Positions 13,711 to 26,800 of a stretch of 64,000 bases of DNA are shown one piece after another (position 1 is the first letter of the stretch; each line of letters starts with the position of its first letter). Origin of the DNA: Druceiella hillmani (Eukaryota; Arthropoda; Insecta; Lepidoptera; Hepialidae); assembly GCA_039881145.1 (NCBI GenBank), contig JAYKKI010000066.1:9556001-9620000 (forward strand). The letters run 5' to 3'. A program made the translations under genes and the position numbers. Below the pieces are notes generated by a model. It was given only the letters and a program-made list of their open reading frames with translations. It ran no database searches and had not been told where the DNA came from.

Positions 13711-16700
13711 TACCTTTTAATAATATTCTCTCGCAATGACATTTTACGAAGCAAATGGAAATATTTAGAAGTACTTGATTTTATATTTTAGATCTGATAT
13801 GATTACTTACAGAATAAATATATTTAATGACAAATAATGGTGAATTTAAAGTTTATTGCAAACAATTAAAAAATAGTTTAAACAATTTAGTGTCAAAAAT
13901 ACGAAATATTATAATGACAAATTCTAGAATTTGGATCTGGAAGACGAATTTTGAAAGCCCATGCGGACTACAAATTTCTGATGCTTCAGTAAATTGCGTC
14001 ATTTAGAAACGTAAACATTGAAGGAATTTTCATAAAAGAGTGAGCAATATTTAAGAATGAAAAACTGGCGTAGATCAGTACGTAAACGCAGACCATAGGC
14101 AGATGAATCAATCGTCAATTGATTTGGTATTGAGGTAAAAAGGTCTGCGTGAATAGTAAAGTAACATAATATAAAGATTTTGCCGTTCATTCCTTGTCAT
14201 TTTTCCAATCGTCAACTAACAAGCATTTATTGAAATGATGGGAGTTGTGAACATTTAGGCCCACCCAATTTTTATTTCAAATTAATATACAATTATCTCA
14301 TTTGACTAGATATGCTTAAGGCACTGCTTGCCACAGATGGCAAACCTACTTATCCCCTAGAAAAGCTTGTCCATGAAAATAAACTATCCAGTTATATTAT
14401 GTGGCAAATTTATTTTCAGATGTGATATAGTCATATATATTTTAAGAGAAAAATCTAACACCACGATAGGAAACTGATTGATTTTTGGTGGATAGAGAAT
14501 ATCCTATCACATTACATGGTTTAAAGCAGTGCATTGGTTTTAACTCTTGTGGTTGCTTATTATACCGCCAAATTTAAATTTAGTTCTAAATCATGTCATC
14601 AAAATATTTCACCAGCAGTAGGGGAGAATTTATTTTCTAAATTAAAGAAAGAATTGGAAATTTCGGCCAACACCAGTATAATGCTGAAAATTGTCTGCTT
14701 GAACAGAGCAAAATTTCATAGTTGAAACAAGCTTTCAGTTCAAAATATACTCGAACGTTAAAAGAATCATTTACATGTTTGGAAGCATTAAAAATAATCA
14801 AATTTGCCTTTAATTATGATATTTATATCATAAACATACCAAGAGTGTGATGATGGTGATAAAGACGCATATTGACCGCAAGAACAAGTTAGGCTTAAGA
14901 AAAAAAGACTCTGTATACAAAGGCCAAAATTTAAGTCATTCAGTTGTAATTTGCTGCAATAAAGTCCTTTATTATTTTTAAGTAAGAAATCAAACGATGA
15001 ACAATTTGCAGAATTACAGAATCTTTTTATTTTTTTATTGCTTTATTTATTTATTTTTTAATTGTTTTATTGAGAAGTTGCATGTTGTCAAACACAAAGT
15101 TTCATGTGACCGATAAAATATAAATTACTAGATCATATTAATTCAGTGATCTTCCTTTGAAAGTAATTTTCCGCTGAAATTGAAAGATAAATTGGTAGAT
15201 ATGGCAGGTAAATATGGAAGATAGTAAAATCATAACCGTATACGTTTAAATATTTTTACTATTAATTTCTCAGAAAATTTTAATTTATTAATTACAAAAA
15301 AAAATAAGTTCAGAATTTTTGTGCGGTATGTTTGAAGATTATATTTATTACTGCTTGTATTTAACTGGACAAACTCCTCTGAATGAATCTTTGAATACGC
15401 AAATAGTCATATTTCTTTGATTTTTATATATTCAGTCGCCTTTTATCCCAGAAAAGATTTGCGAAAACAGTTTTTCACATTTCTTTCTATGTGGTTATTT
15501 ACATTTTACACATCTTTCAATGTATGAATTTAAGGCAACGTCAAATGAAGTTAATCATAATGAATTAAACTTTATCTGTTTAAAAAATACTTGACAGTTT
15601 ATTTCTTTGTGTAGTAAGTTTATTTATAGCAATGCTCGCACACATTTAAAGAAAATTGATAAAATTAAAAAAATTGACAAACTTTAAATTGGACAACAAA
15701 TATTAGTAATACAATAGTAAGTTCGACAGTTGCTTTAAAATTAATATAAGTCGTTTATTTTAAACCGGAGCGCCAAATATTTTAATAACACTAACAGGTA
15801 TATGTGAAGAATTTATTAATATATAGATATTATCAATATTATATTGAATGAAATATAATACAACAAAACAATTGTAAATGGAAAAATTGCAAAATTTAAG
15901 AAACAGGACGTTCTATGGAGATGCTTGGTAATAATTGAAATGACAGAAAACCCTCTTGAAAAAAAAATTCCAAATTGAATTTCATCCACCATCACAAGAA
16001 CAGAAAAGTTTTTAAATGTAATATTAAATAAAATTCAGGAGAAATATAATTTTATGCCCTTGTAATATCTCAGATTCCAAATTAGCTGGTTTATATCAGT
16101 CATTTTATTCTTCTTATCCTCTTTTTATATTTTAATTTAATGATATTCGAAATAAGTCTAAGCCACGAAACAGAAAAAGTCAATGGTGTTATAATAAAAT
16201 AGTGAAGTTTATATGTCAGATGACTGAATATGCACAAGGCTGAGCCTGATAGATATACTACATAATCTTAATAAAAATAATTGTTTTTGGAGTTCCTTAG
16301 TCAACTTACACGATCTCTAGAATGCTGAATAACATAACACATCTAGAATAATAAACAACAAAAAGCACAATGAAAGTGCTTGGATGCAGACGCTTTACAT
16401 GCAGACATGAATTTACTTAATTAATTTTTAGTAGAAAATTAAAACAATTTTATATGCCATCTGAGGTTGGAGCGAAAGCTTTTTTCCGCACATCGAGTAG
16501 GGTATGACTGGAAATGTTTTTCAAAATTATGTTTAGATTTTATAATATTTCTACTTTTTTTCAGTTTTTTAAATTAATTTTCAGAAATTTAAATGATATA
16601 TTTTGACAAGAATAATACAATTTCTTTACATATTTATAACTTAACATGTAAAAGTTATAATAGAATATTTTCTTTAAAGTATCAAAATAAAATAACATTA

Positions 16701-16949
16701 TAATATAAAGGAAATATAAGTTCTGATATATTATTCCCAAGCCGATAGCTAAAAATACTATAAACATTTATTTTGGCTGTTAATAGCAATATCAAGTCAG
16801 TTTTATGGTTTGCATTTTTAAAAAAAGAAAAACAAAAAACTAATGCCACATAACGATAAAATTTAAATAAATAAAATAAAATTTAATTAACAGTTCCATA
16901 ACGATAAAATTTAATTTTTTCCGCAATCACAGCATGTCTCTTTTATTTC

Positions 16950-17002
16950 TATATATATACATATATATATATAAATAAATATATATATATATATATATAT
17001 AA
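16950..17002. repeat. Short interrupted (TA)n tract
   Basis: Alternating TA is broken by a tac and by a taaataaat segment. It is low-complexity sequence only. Confidence 0.9.
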
Positions 17003-18154
17003 ATTTACTAAATCAGAAATAATATTTCATTAAACATGACTTACTATTTAATTTGATCATGCCAAAATTATACACAATCAATTTATTATTGTTTTTACAT
17101 ATTTTTAAAATATGTGCGAGTACTATTAAAGTACCGTCAATAAAATATTGCTTTTTTGTTTTATGGAAAAGAGGAAATTTTTAGAGCCAAATAAAACCAC
17201 AAGTCGATAATTTGTATATTTCCGGGGCTAGCATGTTCTAAAATTACTTTGATTAATTAACAGTCAGTGTTAAAGCTGCTTTATTTTCTAAATAAAACGA
17301 TAGTACTTATTTAAATAGAATAGACAAACTCGGGACGAGAATTTCACATTGTAAATTTGCACTAATTATTTGGGTAGTATTACGTTTAGTATCGAAATCA
17401 CAAATATATCGTGCAAAATAATTGGTCAAAAACTTTATTTTTAATTACAGAATACGATTTATTTAAAACAAATCAGTCTTGACGCTAAACCTCAATTAAT
17501 TTTTTTCTTTAATCAGATTTATGTCAACCATTTTTCTGTTCATTCCGAATGTGGTAAAAATTCCATTGTCATATAGAAATATGCTTACTTTTGAAGTAAC
17601 AAAAATGCGAAAGCTTTAATAATATCCAAACAGTCTATGTATGAATTTCTGAGGTAAAGAGATATTTCATTATTTAAATAGTATTAAATTAAATTTTAAT
17701 GTTAGGTAAATTATGTGATAATTAACAATTTAATTAAACTCCACCAACGCATGTGCTGTTGTAATTTGCTCCAAACTATCTTTTGTTCAATACCAGTACG
17801 TGGAGTCTAACAGATACAAATCACTGGGACCTTCATTAGTGTCAGCGTGATTGACTTAAACGCTACTGTTCCTGTGTACTGTGAAAGGAGTTAACAGTTA
17901 ATAATGTCTTTGTCCCAAGTTCACAAGACTACAAGTCGTAAATTGGATATTTGCTCACACGTTTGTTGTTTGTAAGGCTGTGCAATTTTTTTTATTCCTC
18001 TTTTTGAGGAATCATTAGTCAAACACTCGTGTTTCCCTTCCTCTGTCACATACTCGTAATTTTTACAGTTGTAAATGTAAGTGGATGAAATTTTGCAAGT
18101 ATTTGCTTTAGAGAAAGGACTAATATTGAATATATTTGGCGTTAATTTCGTAGA

Positions 18155-18407
18155 AGTTCATTATTCATAATTAAATGAAACTACGTGATGTAGTATTATT
18201 TCTACTTTATTTTAAATTCTTTACCATTCGTTGTGTTACATCTTTAGGTGGGCTATTAGCAAAGATTAGCTATTAGCAAAGAATATTTACTAATAGCACA
18301 CCTGAAGATGTTGTAACACAAAGAAACCTAGGTCGTGGTAAAGAACTTAAAAGAAAGTAGAAATAATACTGCATCACGTAGTTTCATTTAATTGTGAATA
18401 AAGAACT
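18155..18407. mobile_element. Fold-back MITE-like element, full copy 1
   Basis: Two arms of about 110 bp in inverted orientation flank a centre of about 25 bp. The left arm reads aattaaatgaaactacgtga, then a tattatttctact block, then a ggtgggctattagcaaa block. The right arm gives the complements in reverse order, ending cacgtagtttcatttaatt. There is no transposase between the arms, so any movement would depend on an enzyme encoded elsewhere. Related sequence is found at 18,553, 23,711 and 52,257, which supports a real repeat family. A further 30 bp or so to the left (tatatttggcgttaattt) is shared with two of the other copies, so the true element may be a little longer. No target-site duplication could be identified, so the superfamily is unknown. 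Confidence 0.8.
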
Positions 18408-18552
18408 AAATTAAAATATAGAATTTTTTTCCTATTTTTAGGTGCTTAGATTTATTAACGAATGAAAATAATAAAAATATTTTAGCACACTCTATTGTCT
18501 GAGCTATTGTTAAAAAATTTTTTCAAATGAAGTTTACATCTCGTTTAACTAT

Positions 18553-18700
18553 TGAATATATTTGGCGTTAAATTTGTAGAAATTCATTGTTTACAATTAA
18601 ATGAAACTACGTAATGTAATATTATTGCTACTTTCTTTAATTTTTTTTCCACGACCTACTTTCGTTGTATTACAATATCTTCAGGTGTGCTATTAGCAAA
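18553..18700. mobile_element. Half copy of the fold-back MITE-like family
   Basis: This matches the left arm of the element at 18,155-18,407, including its left flank (tatatttggcgttaa), the aattaaatgaaactacgta block, the ttccacgacct block and the ctattagcaaa end. The inverted partner arm is missing. It lies only about 150 bp to the right of full copy 1, in the same orientation as that copy's left arm. Confidence 0.8.
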
Positions 18701-19584
18701 TATAATTATCCCATTTAACATTTTTGATTTTTAGAAAACCAGTTAATAGGAAATTTCAATTCTTTCAATTTCTCTGCGATGTATGTTAGTATATTATCCC
18801 ATTTCAAAACAAGACTATGTGAATATTCGAAACAGCTTTTTCGTAGTTTTTTAAAGTTTTCAAAATTAACTTCATTGGTATTGGAACTGTAAAAAAAACT
18901 CAAAAGGACGCGAAAATAACGAAGATAAACATTTCTGGACAATTGAGCTTGCTAGGATACGTACGATAAATATGTTTTGCAACATTTAATTTGAAAAAAA
19001 AGATATAGACGACAAATCGTTAAAATATGTTCAACTATCGGTTTGTTAGAATCCTTATTCAGCAACAATAAAGAGTTTTACGAGGCTTATGAACACAACG
19101 TAAGAATTGATAAAATATACGCATATTGTTTGATATTTTGTGAATTTATTATGGAGATATAATTTATGCATGATTTCATAGACACGTGACATTTTCTTAA
19201 TTAGCTTCATTAATTTTTATGAGCTGTTATCGTGATGTCGGTGTAGCAAGTTTAGTTACCGACTTTAGCACCTCAGAATAACTATATTCTAAGTTATGAA
19301 CAATAATGGCTATTTAGGTATGTTTATACAGTATTTTAGTTACTTTAACGTGTTCTTAATAATAATATCGTTTATTTGTGGATATAAAATACAACAGGTA
19401 AAGTAATAGACATGTACAAACAATTTTCTTAGGGCTAATGACAAAATTAAAGTTAAAAATTAAGTAACATGCCTTAACCCAAAATTGTTTCAATATTTTA
19501 TCCGCAAGAAGGTTACTAGCTCGGCTTGTACAGTTATGCTATAAGCAAAACCGACACGGCCGGTTTATAGCTAGCACCTGTTGA

Positions 19585-19700
19585 TATACATACATATACA
19601 AACATATACTCATATATACATATACACACATACACATACATACACATATACAGTTTACATACATACACACATATATTCACGCACATATGCACAATATATA
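19585..19700. repeat. Microsatellite of (CA/TA) tetranucleotide type
   Basis: Imprecise repeats of acatacacata and atataca are seen. It lies in the non-coding tail of the LINE fragment on the minus strand. Confidence 0.85.
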
Positions 19701-19840
19701 ATAATATTAATAATTATGTAACATATCATATAACTACATACACATTATTACCCATAGAGGAAACATAGCACAAAGAAAAGAAGATACTAATAATAAATAT
19801 AATTTAGGTGAAATGTTTTCGAAGAGCCGATATTTTCCGT

Positions 19841-20745
19841 TTATTCCGTTTGCATTTGCTGGGTCAAAAGCCACTTATGGATTGACCTTTTAAAAGTAGT
19901 CATGGATCCAGCAGTTTTCAGGGGCGGAGGGAGGTCATCCCAAATTTTGGTTGCGGCAAATTTAAAACGACCCCGATAACCGGTTGTGCGATGTTCTGGG
20001 ACCAAGAGAAGGTGGTCTCTGGCGCGCGTCACGTGGCGTTGAGCACTGCCGGACCAGTTTAATATATCGTAGAGATATTTCGGCGCTTTTGCTGTGAAAA
20101 GTCTACGCTCAAAACAGAGTGTGTGATAACTGCGATTGTGCATACGGAATATTCCATGCTCATTTAAAAACGCGCGCATGCATTTTGAATTCTTTGGATT
20201 GAATTGGCTGTTTTTGAAAGTAAACGCGGGCCGTATACGATATCACCATAATCGAGTACAAGAAGGATGAGGCTTTCAACTAGAGTTTTCCTAACGGGAA
20301 CAGAGATAGAGACGGTACCTGTATAGCGTTTTGAGACACATACAGCAAAATTTAATTTTTATGGTTATGTGTTCATGAAATCTCAGCTGTGAGTCCATTA
20401 TAATGCTTAGATTTTTGGCGTGTTTCACCATAGGAATAGACTGTCCGTTTACGGCGAGCTTCAGTCTTCCTAATCTTGCTACCTGAGCCTTACTTCCCGT
20501 AATTAGAAAACAGGATTTGGAAGGGTTTAAAAATAAGGCATGTTTACATGACCAATTCCAGATTTTCATGAGATCTTCATTAACTTTTTCGCACACCCTG
20601 TCTTCATCTCCCACACAAAAATATTTGTACAGCTGCGTAACATCCAGCATAAAAATGAGTTTTACGTGATTTAAATTGCTCGAAATATCTGACGTGTACA
20701 GAGTGAAATTTTTTAAACAAAATCCATTGCCTGTTCTCTTGTCTT
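19841..20745 (-). pseudogene. Broken reverse transcriptase C-terminal part of a LINE
   Basis: Read on the minus strand across at least two frameshifts, this follows the end of a LINE reverse transcriptase. A decayed PQGS..GPLLF-like segment lies near 20,740-20,715. LYTSDI-like residues follow, then the catalytic YADD box, decayed to MLDV, in front of TQLYKYF near 20,640. Next are a LNPSKSCFLITGS segment (about 20,530) and, in another frame (20,290-20,180), a LVLDYGDIVYGP segment ending in QRIQNAC. The last block runs from 20,179 to 19,841: FERRLFTAKAPKYLYDIL, TRARDHLLLVPEHRTTGYRG and KIWDDLPPPLK, which match the conserved C-terminal tail of CR1/Jockey-clade enzymes. With the YADD box lost and the frames broken it cannot be functional. 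The family call is by motif; the exact clade is not resolved. Confidence 0.78.
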
Positions 20746-22086
20746 TCCGCTTTTAATTAAATTTACGATGAATTTATTTTGATCTCTTTTATAGTATTAA
20801 CTGGGCCATATATTCAAGAAATGTGAAATGAATAATACATTAATACGTATGGTAAACTTATTGAGCTGTAACGGTATTTATGAGTGTAGGTGGATTAAGA
20901 TCTATGGATTACAGCCTATTCCGTATAACGTAACATTAATTTATGTATATTCAAATCATATGTGAAACAGTTAAAGCTCTCCTAAAACTTTAAAATTTTT
21001 GTAATATAAAAAAACAAGTTTTAATGTATACAAAATAATTTGTTCTTCTAATAAATATTTAATTTATGTCAAATTAATTAAAAAATATTTAATTTATGTT
21101 AAATTTATGTCAAAATTTTTGTAATTATAAGTAAAATTTCTTTTAGAAATTTATCCGAACTGTCATCTTTAAAATTATAACAGATTACACAACATTCAGG
21201 AACTAAATTTCGTATGTTATTATGTTCTAACGAATACTTTGACTAAATATCGGTAATTGCTGATAATTACTAAAATTAAATATGTTCCTTTTTTGTTATT
21301 CTGATATATCCATCTTTCCTAATTTACAGTAATATAATAAATAAATTTTCGTTCATAGCTATTTGATACACTATAGTGTCACATATATATGTGACTCAAA
21401 TATTTACATTAAACTACTCACTATAGCCAACATGGTAACTTCATCGTCAGATTAGTATTTGTATAACTTTCTTGACTTTCTACACTCTACGTTGTAAATG
21501 CTCGGTTTGTTCGCTACTAGTCTGATAAGTTCGGCGTTCAGTATTCGACCACCATGTTGTTAGCTATTTTGCCTCCGGTAGAATGTATTTGAAATTTGTT
21601 TTCTCAATTGTTACATAATTTTAACGTAAAGACTCACACAAAAGCAAGACACAAAAGAAGTCTCAGTTCAATAATAAATATCACACTACAATAAAACTAA
21701 AATGCTAAATTAAGAACTTTAGCGTGGGTGGTGTTGCAGATAACAGTTTGTGAAAGTATAAAGGGATTAATAATGGTTAAGTATTCCGTATTCTTCACGT
21801 TATCTGTCATTTAAACTTGTTAAATACAATCATGATCAACAAAGATCCTATATACCTTAGTTTTTAACTTCACTTAAATTCTGCTAAACAGAATATTTAG
21901 GTTACTATTTATTTGGTTGGTTAAAAAATTTGCATATATAATTTCATCTTAATGAATTAAATTCGACAACATTTTAGCATTACAATACAGGGAATTGAAT
22001 TATATAAATGCCAGCGATTATCAAAAGACATAGACGTGAATAACGTTTTTAGATGAAAGTAGGAATGCAATATTAAAAAATAGAGC
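20746..22086. other. AT-rich stretch with nothing recognisable
   Basis: No coding region or element is supported. A weak inverted similarity (agccaacatggt near 21,425 against accatgttgttagct near 21,551) was seen and not pursued. Confidence 0.5.
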
Positions 22087-22556
22087 GCTGTTAAATAAAT
22101 TGGCCATGATTTCAATGAAGTGGAATTGAACTATGCTAAACAGCGTACTAAAAAAATACACATTTCTTTCTCAAGGTGCTTTCTATTAGTTTGATTTCAT
22201 TTTTAGATCACACAAAATTATTTTGTTTTCCAAGTATCATCAAATGGTATTAAGTACAAAGAAATAAAGAATTAATAAACAAAAATGTCAGCCTTGACAG
22301 AAATGACTTCGCACTGAGCTTTTATACTAATTTGAAATATCGTTGAAATGGTATTCCTTCTTATGCTGTTAAATAAATCGGCGATGATTTTAATTAAGTG
22401 AAATTGCACTGTACTGATCAGCGTCCTAAAAATTCATACTTTTCTAAACAGAAACTTAATTACAGAGAAATAAAAAAATCATAAATATAAGACAGAGATG
22501 ACATCGAGTTATATTTTTATACTGGTTTGAAAAAAGGTTGAAATGCTGTCTCTGCA
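22087..22556. repeat. Diverged tandem duplication, about 278-bp unit, second copy shortened
   Basis: Copy 1 starts at 22,087 (gctgttaaataaattgg) and copy 2 at 22,365 (gctgttaaataaatcgg). Both continue with an atgatttcaa/attttaatt block, a cagcgt.ctaaaaa block, a gaaataaa block, a gacagaaatgac/gacagagatgac block and a tttttatactgatttgaaa-like block. Copy 2 lacks roughly 90 bp present in the middle of copy 1. There is no coding capacity. Confidence 0.7.
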
Positions 22557-22929
22557 TATGTTCCAGGAACACCTCAAATATATTTACATGGCATTTTGAA
22601 AGGAAGCTTTAAAAATTATTTTGTAAGTTGTCTTACCAGATGTTTATATATGATATTCATGTAAATATTTTATTTTAAATGGCGAAAGAATACTAAGAAA
22701 ACCTCCACATCGACATGCCTGGTGTACATCTATACGTGAGCTTTTAGTCATCATTCAGCCTTGATAAAGGAACACGTTGTGATCTATTAACAATAAAGAC
22801 AAAGCCAAATATATGCTTTGTAATGTTTACTTCGTAATTGCACGTGATTAACAATCCATGGAATTCACGTTAAATATGCATCTTTTCGAACAAAATTATA
22901 AATACCATTTCAATGGATTTGCCACTTAT

Positions 22930-22932
<3 letters not shown>

Positions 22933-22993
<61 letters not shown>
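22933..22993. repeat. (TA)n microsatellite
   Basis: About 60 bp of uninterrupted TA. Confidence 0.97.
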
Positions 22994-22996
<3 letters not shown>

Positions 22997-23710
22997 GATA
23001 TGTAAATATAATGACACAAGCTTATTCTCACCGTTTCTTATATAACATTTTAGTTCTTATTTACATGTAAAATGAATTACATCTTATTCCATTATAGGGA
23101 AGAACGTTTTCCACCTTGCGATGGCCATGACGGAGAAAACTCTAAGCTTGAGGTCCTTTTCACCTTTTATTATTTTTTCTTGGACTGCAATATTCTAAAT
23201 GTTTAATGAAAATTACAATTCGATATCTCATTGTATAGAAAATGGAACCTATATTATGATGGTTCCGCAGACATTTGGGTATTCATAAATATTTAATGAT
23301 TATTATCTTATTCTTATTAACCCATTTACAAAATTTTAATTTCTAGTACGGAAATATATTGCCTACTACATCCTTAACAGGCGCATATTTGAAGAAAATA
23401 TTTTTTTATGTATCTACACATTAACAATTTTTTCCTTTACTTGAGTTACTATGAGGCCTGGCTTTTTTTCCTGGAAATTACCCTATACATATATAGCACA
23501 AACAGCCGTATTTTTAGAATTTTTCTTGATTGCGTTAACTTAGAGATTTAACTTTTGGAGACCGTAGTTCTAAGTATTCGATATTAATTTCACCTTATTA
23601 TCTCCACATGTTCCTGAGAAAAAGATTATTGACAGATCGACCAACTTACAACAAAGTGATCTTATAAATGTTCCTTTTTTCCTTTTTAGGTACGAAAACC
23701 TAATTAAAAA

Positions 23711-23809
23711 TTCGTAATTAAATGAAACTACGTGATGTAGAATATTTCTACTTCCTTTAAGTTCTTTACCACGACCTAGGTTTCGTTGTATTACAACATC
23801 TTCAGGTGA
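23711..23809. mobile_element. Half copy of the fold-back MITE-like family
   Basis: This matches the left arm of the elements at 18,155 and 52,257: cgtaattaaatgaaactacg, then a tatttctacttcctttaag block, then ccacgacctaggtttcgt and acaacatcttcaggtg. It stops just before the ggctattagcaaa centre, and the partner arm is absent. Translated on the minus strand it gives the start of a short spurious frame (23,570-23,812). Confidence 0.85.
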
Positions 23810-23812
23810 CAT

Positions 23813-26800
23813 GTTATAAAGAAAAAAGAAAGATCGCAGAAAGTGAGCTCTTTAGTGAGTAGTAAAATTTTGTAAATAATCGTATAAATAAATAGATAAA
23901 AACTATTGAATTCTAATTTACCAATTGTAATAACTTTATAGAATTTTAATTCATATGGAGTAACTATGAATTAAAGCACATAATATGACTCTTGATGCAC
24001 GAATCATACAAATTTATTTCACATTTCAGTATATAGTCGCATTTTTAGAGTAATATTTAAATATTAAAATAATATTAATCGAATGAACCGATTATTAGTA
24101 GATTTTATTGTTGCTGTTTGGTATATTTTAAGATATATTTCATAGTCATACTACATTTTTGTTCGTATTTAATGGTATTTTACATTTTTTTTCTTACATA
24201 TTAATTGCAGTAGGGTTTTACATCAACATCTTCCGTGATATTATGAAATATTACTATTATATATTAATTTAACTGGGATTTTATGTCCACATCTTCTGTG
24301 ATATTTAAACAATAAATGTCTTGAACTTTCTTAGAAATGTTCACGTAAATCCCAAAAGTTAATAAACTCCACGAGAAATGCTATAAAGCATGCAAATAAG
24401 TTTATTGTTGCTATATGGCACATAGAACAACAAACAGCAATGTAATTCGCATTCCACTCTCTTCTCTCCGTCGATGTTTGATTGTAACAAAACTTACCTA
24501 GCTAAGTATATCTTTAACATCTTAACCGTTATTGTTAAGGAAACAATTTATAATTAACGTTCAACCTTGGAAATGGAGGTGAAATCAACTCTAGAGTAGA
24601 CTAAATTCCTTAAGTATATTTAATTAGTCAACACGGTCATACTTGAAAAAGTCAATACACCATTAAAGGTCTCCCCATGCTAAAAGTTCAGTAGCTATTT
24701 TATTGTTCTAATCAGCTTCATTGTTGAATAAAAGTTCCATCTCTAAAAATCTACTGAGACATCTGAAAGCAAATATAATAGGTCAGTAAATAAAGTAGGA
24801 AATATAGTAATAAGAATTTCAGACTATTCATAGAATTCTAAGTTAAGTATAAGAAATACCATGGTTAGCATAGCTAGGAATAGCATAGTATAGTATTTCA
24901 CAATTGATTGAAAGATATAAAAAAAAATTCTTCCAAACTGAACGTCACAATTATCTGCAGAGTAATAATACAAAGAAATCGGTCCCGTGCATAGTAGAAA
25001 TGTAGGTTTAGAATTATATAGAAACACGTAACTGTCACTAAATGTAGATATTGCAGATTCGATGATCAAATATAAATATCATTGTGATTACACTCCCCGC
25101 AAAATCTGAAATAAAATGCTAAATGAGTTAATTTTACGAAATTAAATTTTTGGGAACCTTGTAAAATAATACTTATAAGTTTTTAAGCTTTTAGAAACCA
25201 TAAACAGATTCTAGACTCAAAAATTCAAGTTTCCCTACAACATATATCGGACCAGTATTAATTTTGTTTTACGCCTCTCTAACTGACAACATCAGAATAA
25301 CTTATCAAAAAAGGTTCTTTTATTCCATAAATATTGTGGACATTAAAGTGTGCAACGCGTCCACTCGTATTATATGGTCGAGCTACAATTAACAACTTTT
25401 GACTTTTTTATGTCATCACTTTTCTTCCAAAGATGAGGTGTCTTAAAAGAAAATTCAAAAGAAATATGTGACAGCAATTTGAAAAACTATTACGTGTTCA
25501 CCTACGTTGAGTTGTCTTAGATGCTACCTCAATGCTCGTAGGGAAACTTTGTTACAGGACGGAAGAGCAAACATATGTTTAGTTTATCAATGCAGTCATT
25601 TACATGGTAAATAACAAAATGTCACAGTAAACATATCTTTTGTGGAATTTTTCGCGCCGTTTTTATTAATTAATTTCGAAAGAATTATCACAATTTTAAT
25701 GGCTCTTTTTTTCATTTCAAATCATTACGAATGATATGTAAAGATTATAAAGATTTAAAGTCAACGACATAAAAATTAAATAAATGTTAATATTTCAATA
25801 TTTTTTTAACTTTTTAATCCCAACGTGACTTCATTAATTTTTTCTCCTCATATCTCATCCGTCGAAGAATAATGATGAACAATTTCCACAAGGACATACT
25901 TTTTGATATTGAAGTTTATTGAAAAAATATTTTAGCACCCACTCCGCCATTTTACAATACAATGAGTATGTCACTTGTGTTTAGCCTTACTGGACCACTT
26001 TAAAATTATTAACCTTACAAGTTCATATAAATCAATGTTTTCAATAGAAAACCAATAAATAAAAATAGTTCTAGAAATATAACAAATAATAATTTACTAA
26101 TGTAAAAATCAACCAATTAATTTTTTAATAGACTTCAATTTTATCCCAATTTTTTTTTGCTTTTATATTTATTTTTATATTAAATATCTTATTTCTTATT
26201 TATTTAAGAATAAAATAAAATGACTTCAAGGACATTAATTAAAAACCAATTTGAATAGAAATTACATTGTATATTGAAAATATATCAGCACTTCGCTATT
26301 CGTTGCTGATTTGTTAAAGTTTTGTTTTATAAGTCAGGTCATTCATATTCCTTACAGCGTTATGTTGTCAAAAAGTCACATTAAATTTTTATTTCTTTGT
26401 TTTTATATAACAAATCTCAAACTTATATATAAACGAAATTCACACAAATATTCATAATAAATTTAAAATATTTGCCAACAAGCACACTCTTTCGAAGTCA
26501 TATATCGAGGACAACTAAATGATGTATCCAAACCAAGTGTATATCCCCTAGTCGATCTACATATATATCAACATCATGATATGAAAAGTAAGACATAAAT
26601 GGGATTATTTAACTAGGAATGCTATATTTTCTGCTCCCTTGTGTATAAAAGCGAAAGCATTCTTTGTTTTTGTCAAGGAAGAAAAATGTTTTTCATAATA
26701 GAGCAAATACCACTTACTTCAACTGCTTTTAACGTTTCTTTGACATATAATTTGGGACCTCATAAGTGCATCAGCTTATTCTCAATAATTGGAAACATTC

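Larger units (their letters stand above)
19357..20745 (-). mobile_element. LINE (CR1/Jockey-type non-LTR retrotransposon), 3'-end fragment
   Basis: On the minus strand this is the 3' part of a non-LTR retrotransposon: the end of a broken reverse transcriptase (20,745 down to 19,841), then an untranslated tail (19,840-19,357). The tail ends in an AATAAA signal (complement of 19,371-19,376) followed by a short ATTATTATTA tract, which suits the simple 3' repeats of CR1-like elements. A CACATA-rich microsatellite (19,585-19,700) lies inside the tail. The 5' part of the element (endonuclease and most of the reverse transcriptase) is absent, the usual result of 5'-truncated insertion. The fragment is visibly more GC-rich than its surroundings. 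Exact ends are estimates. Confidence 0.75.

Noticed and set aside
18715..18942. 75-codon minus-strand frame next to the half fold-back copy
   Set aside because: I considered a piece of another transposon; no motif could be placed.
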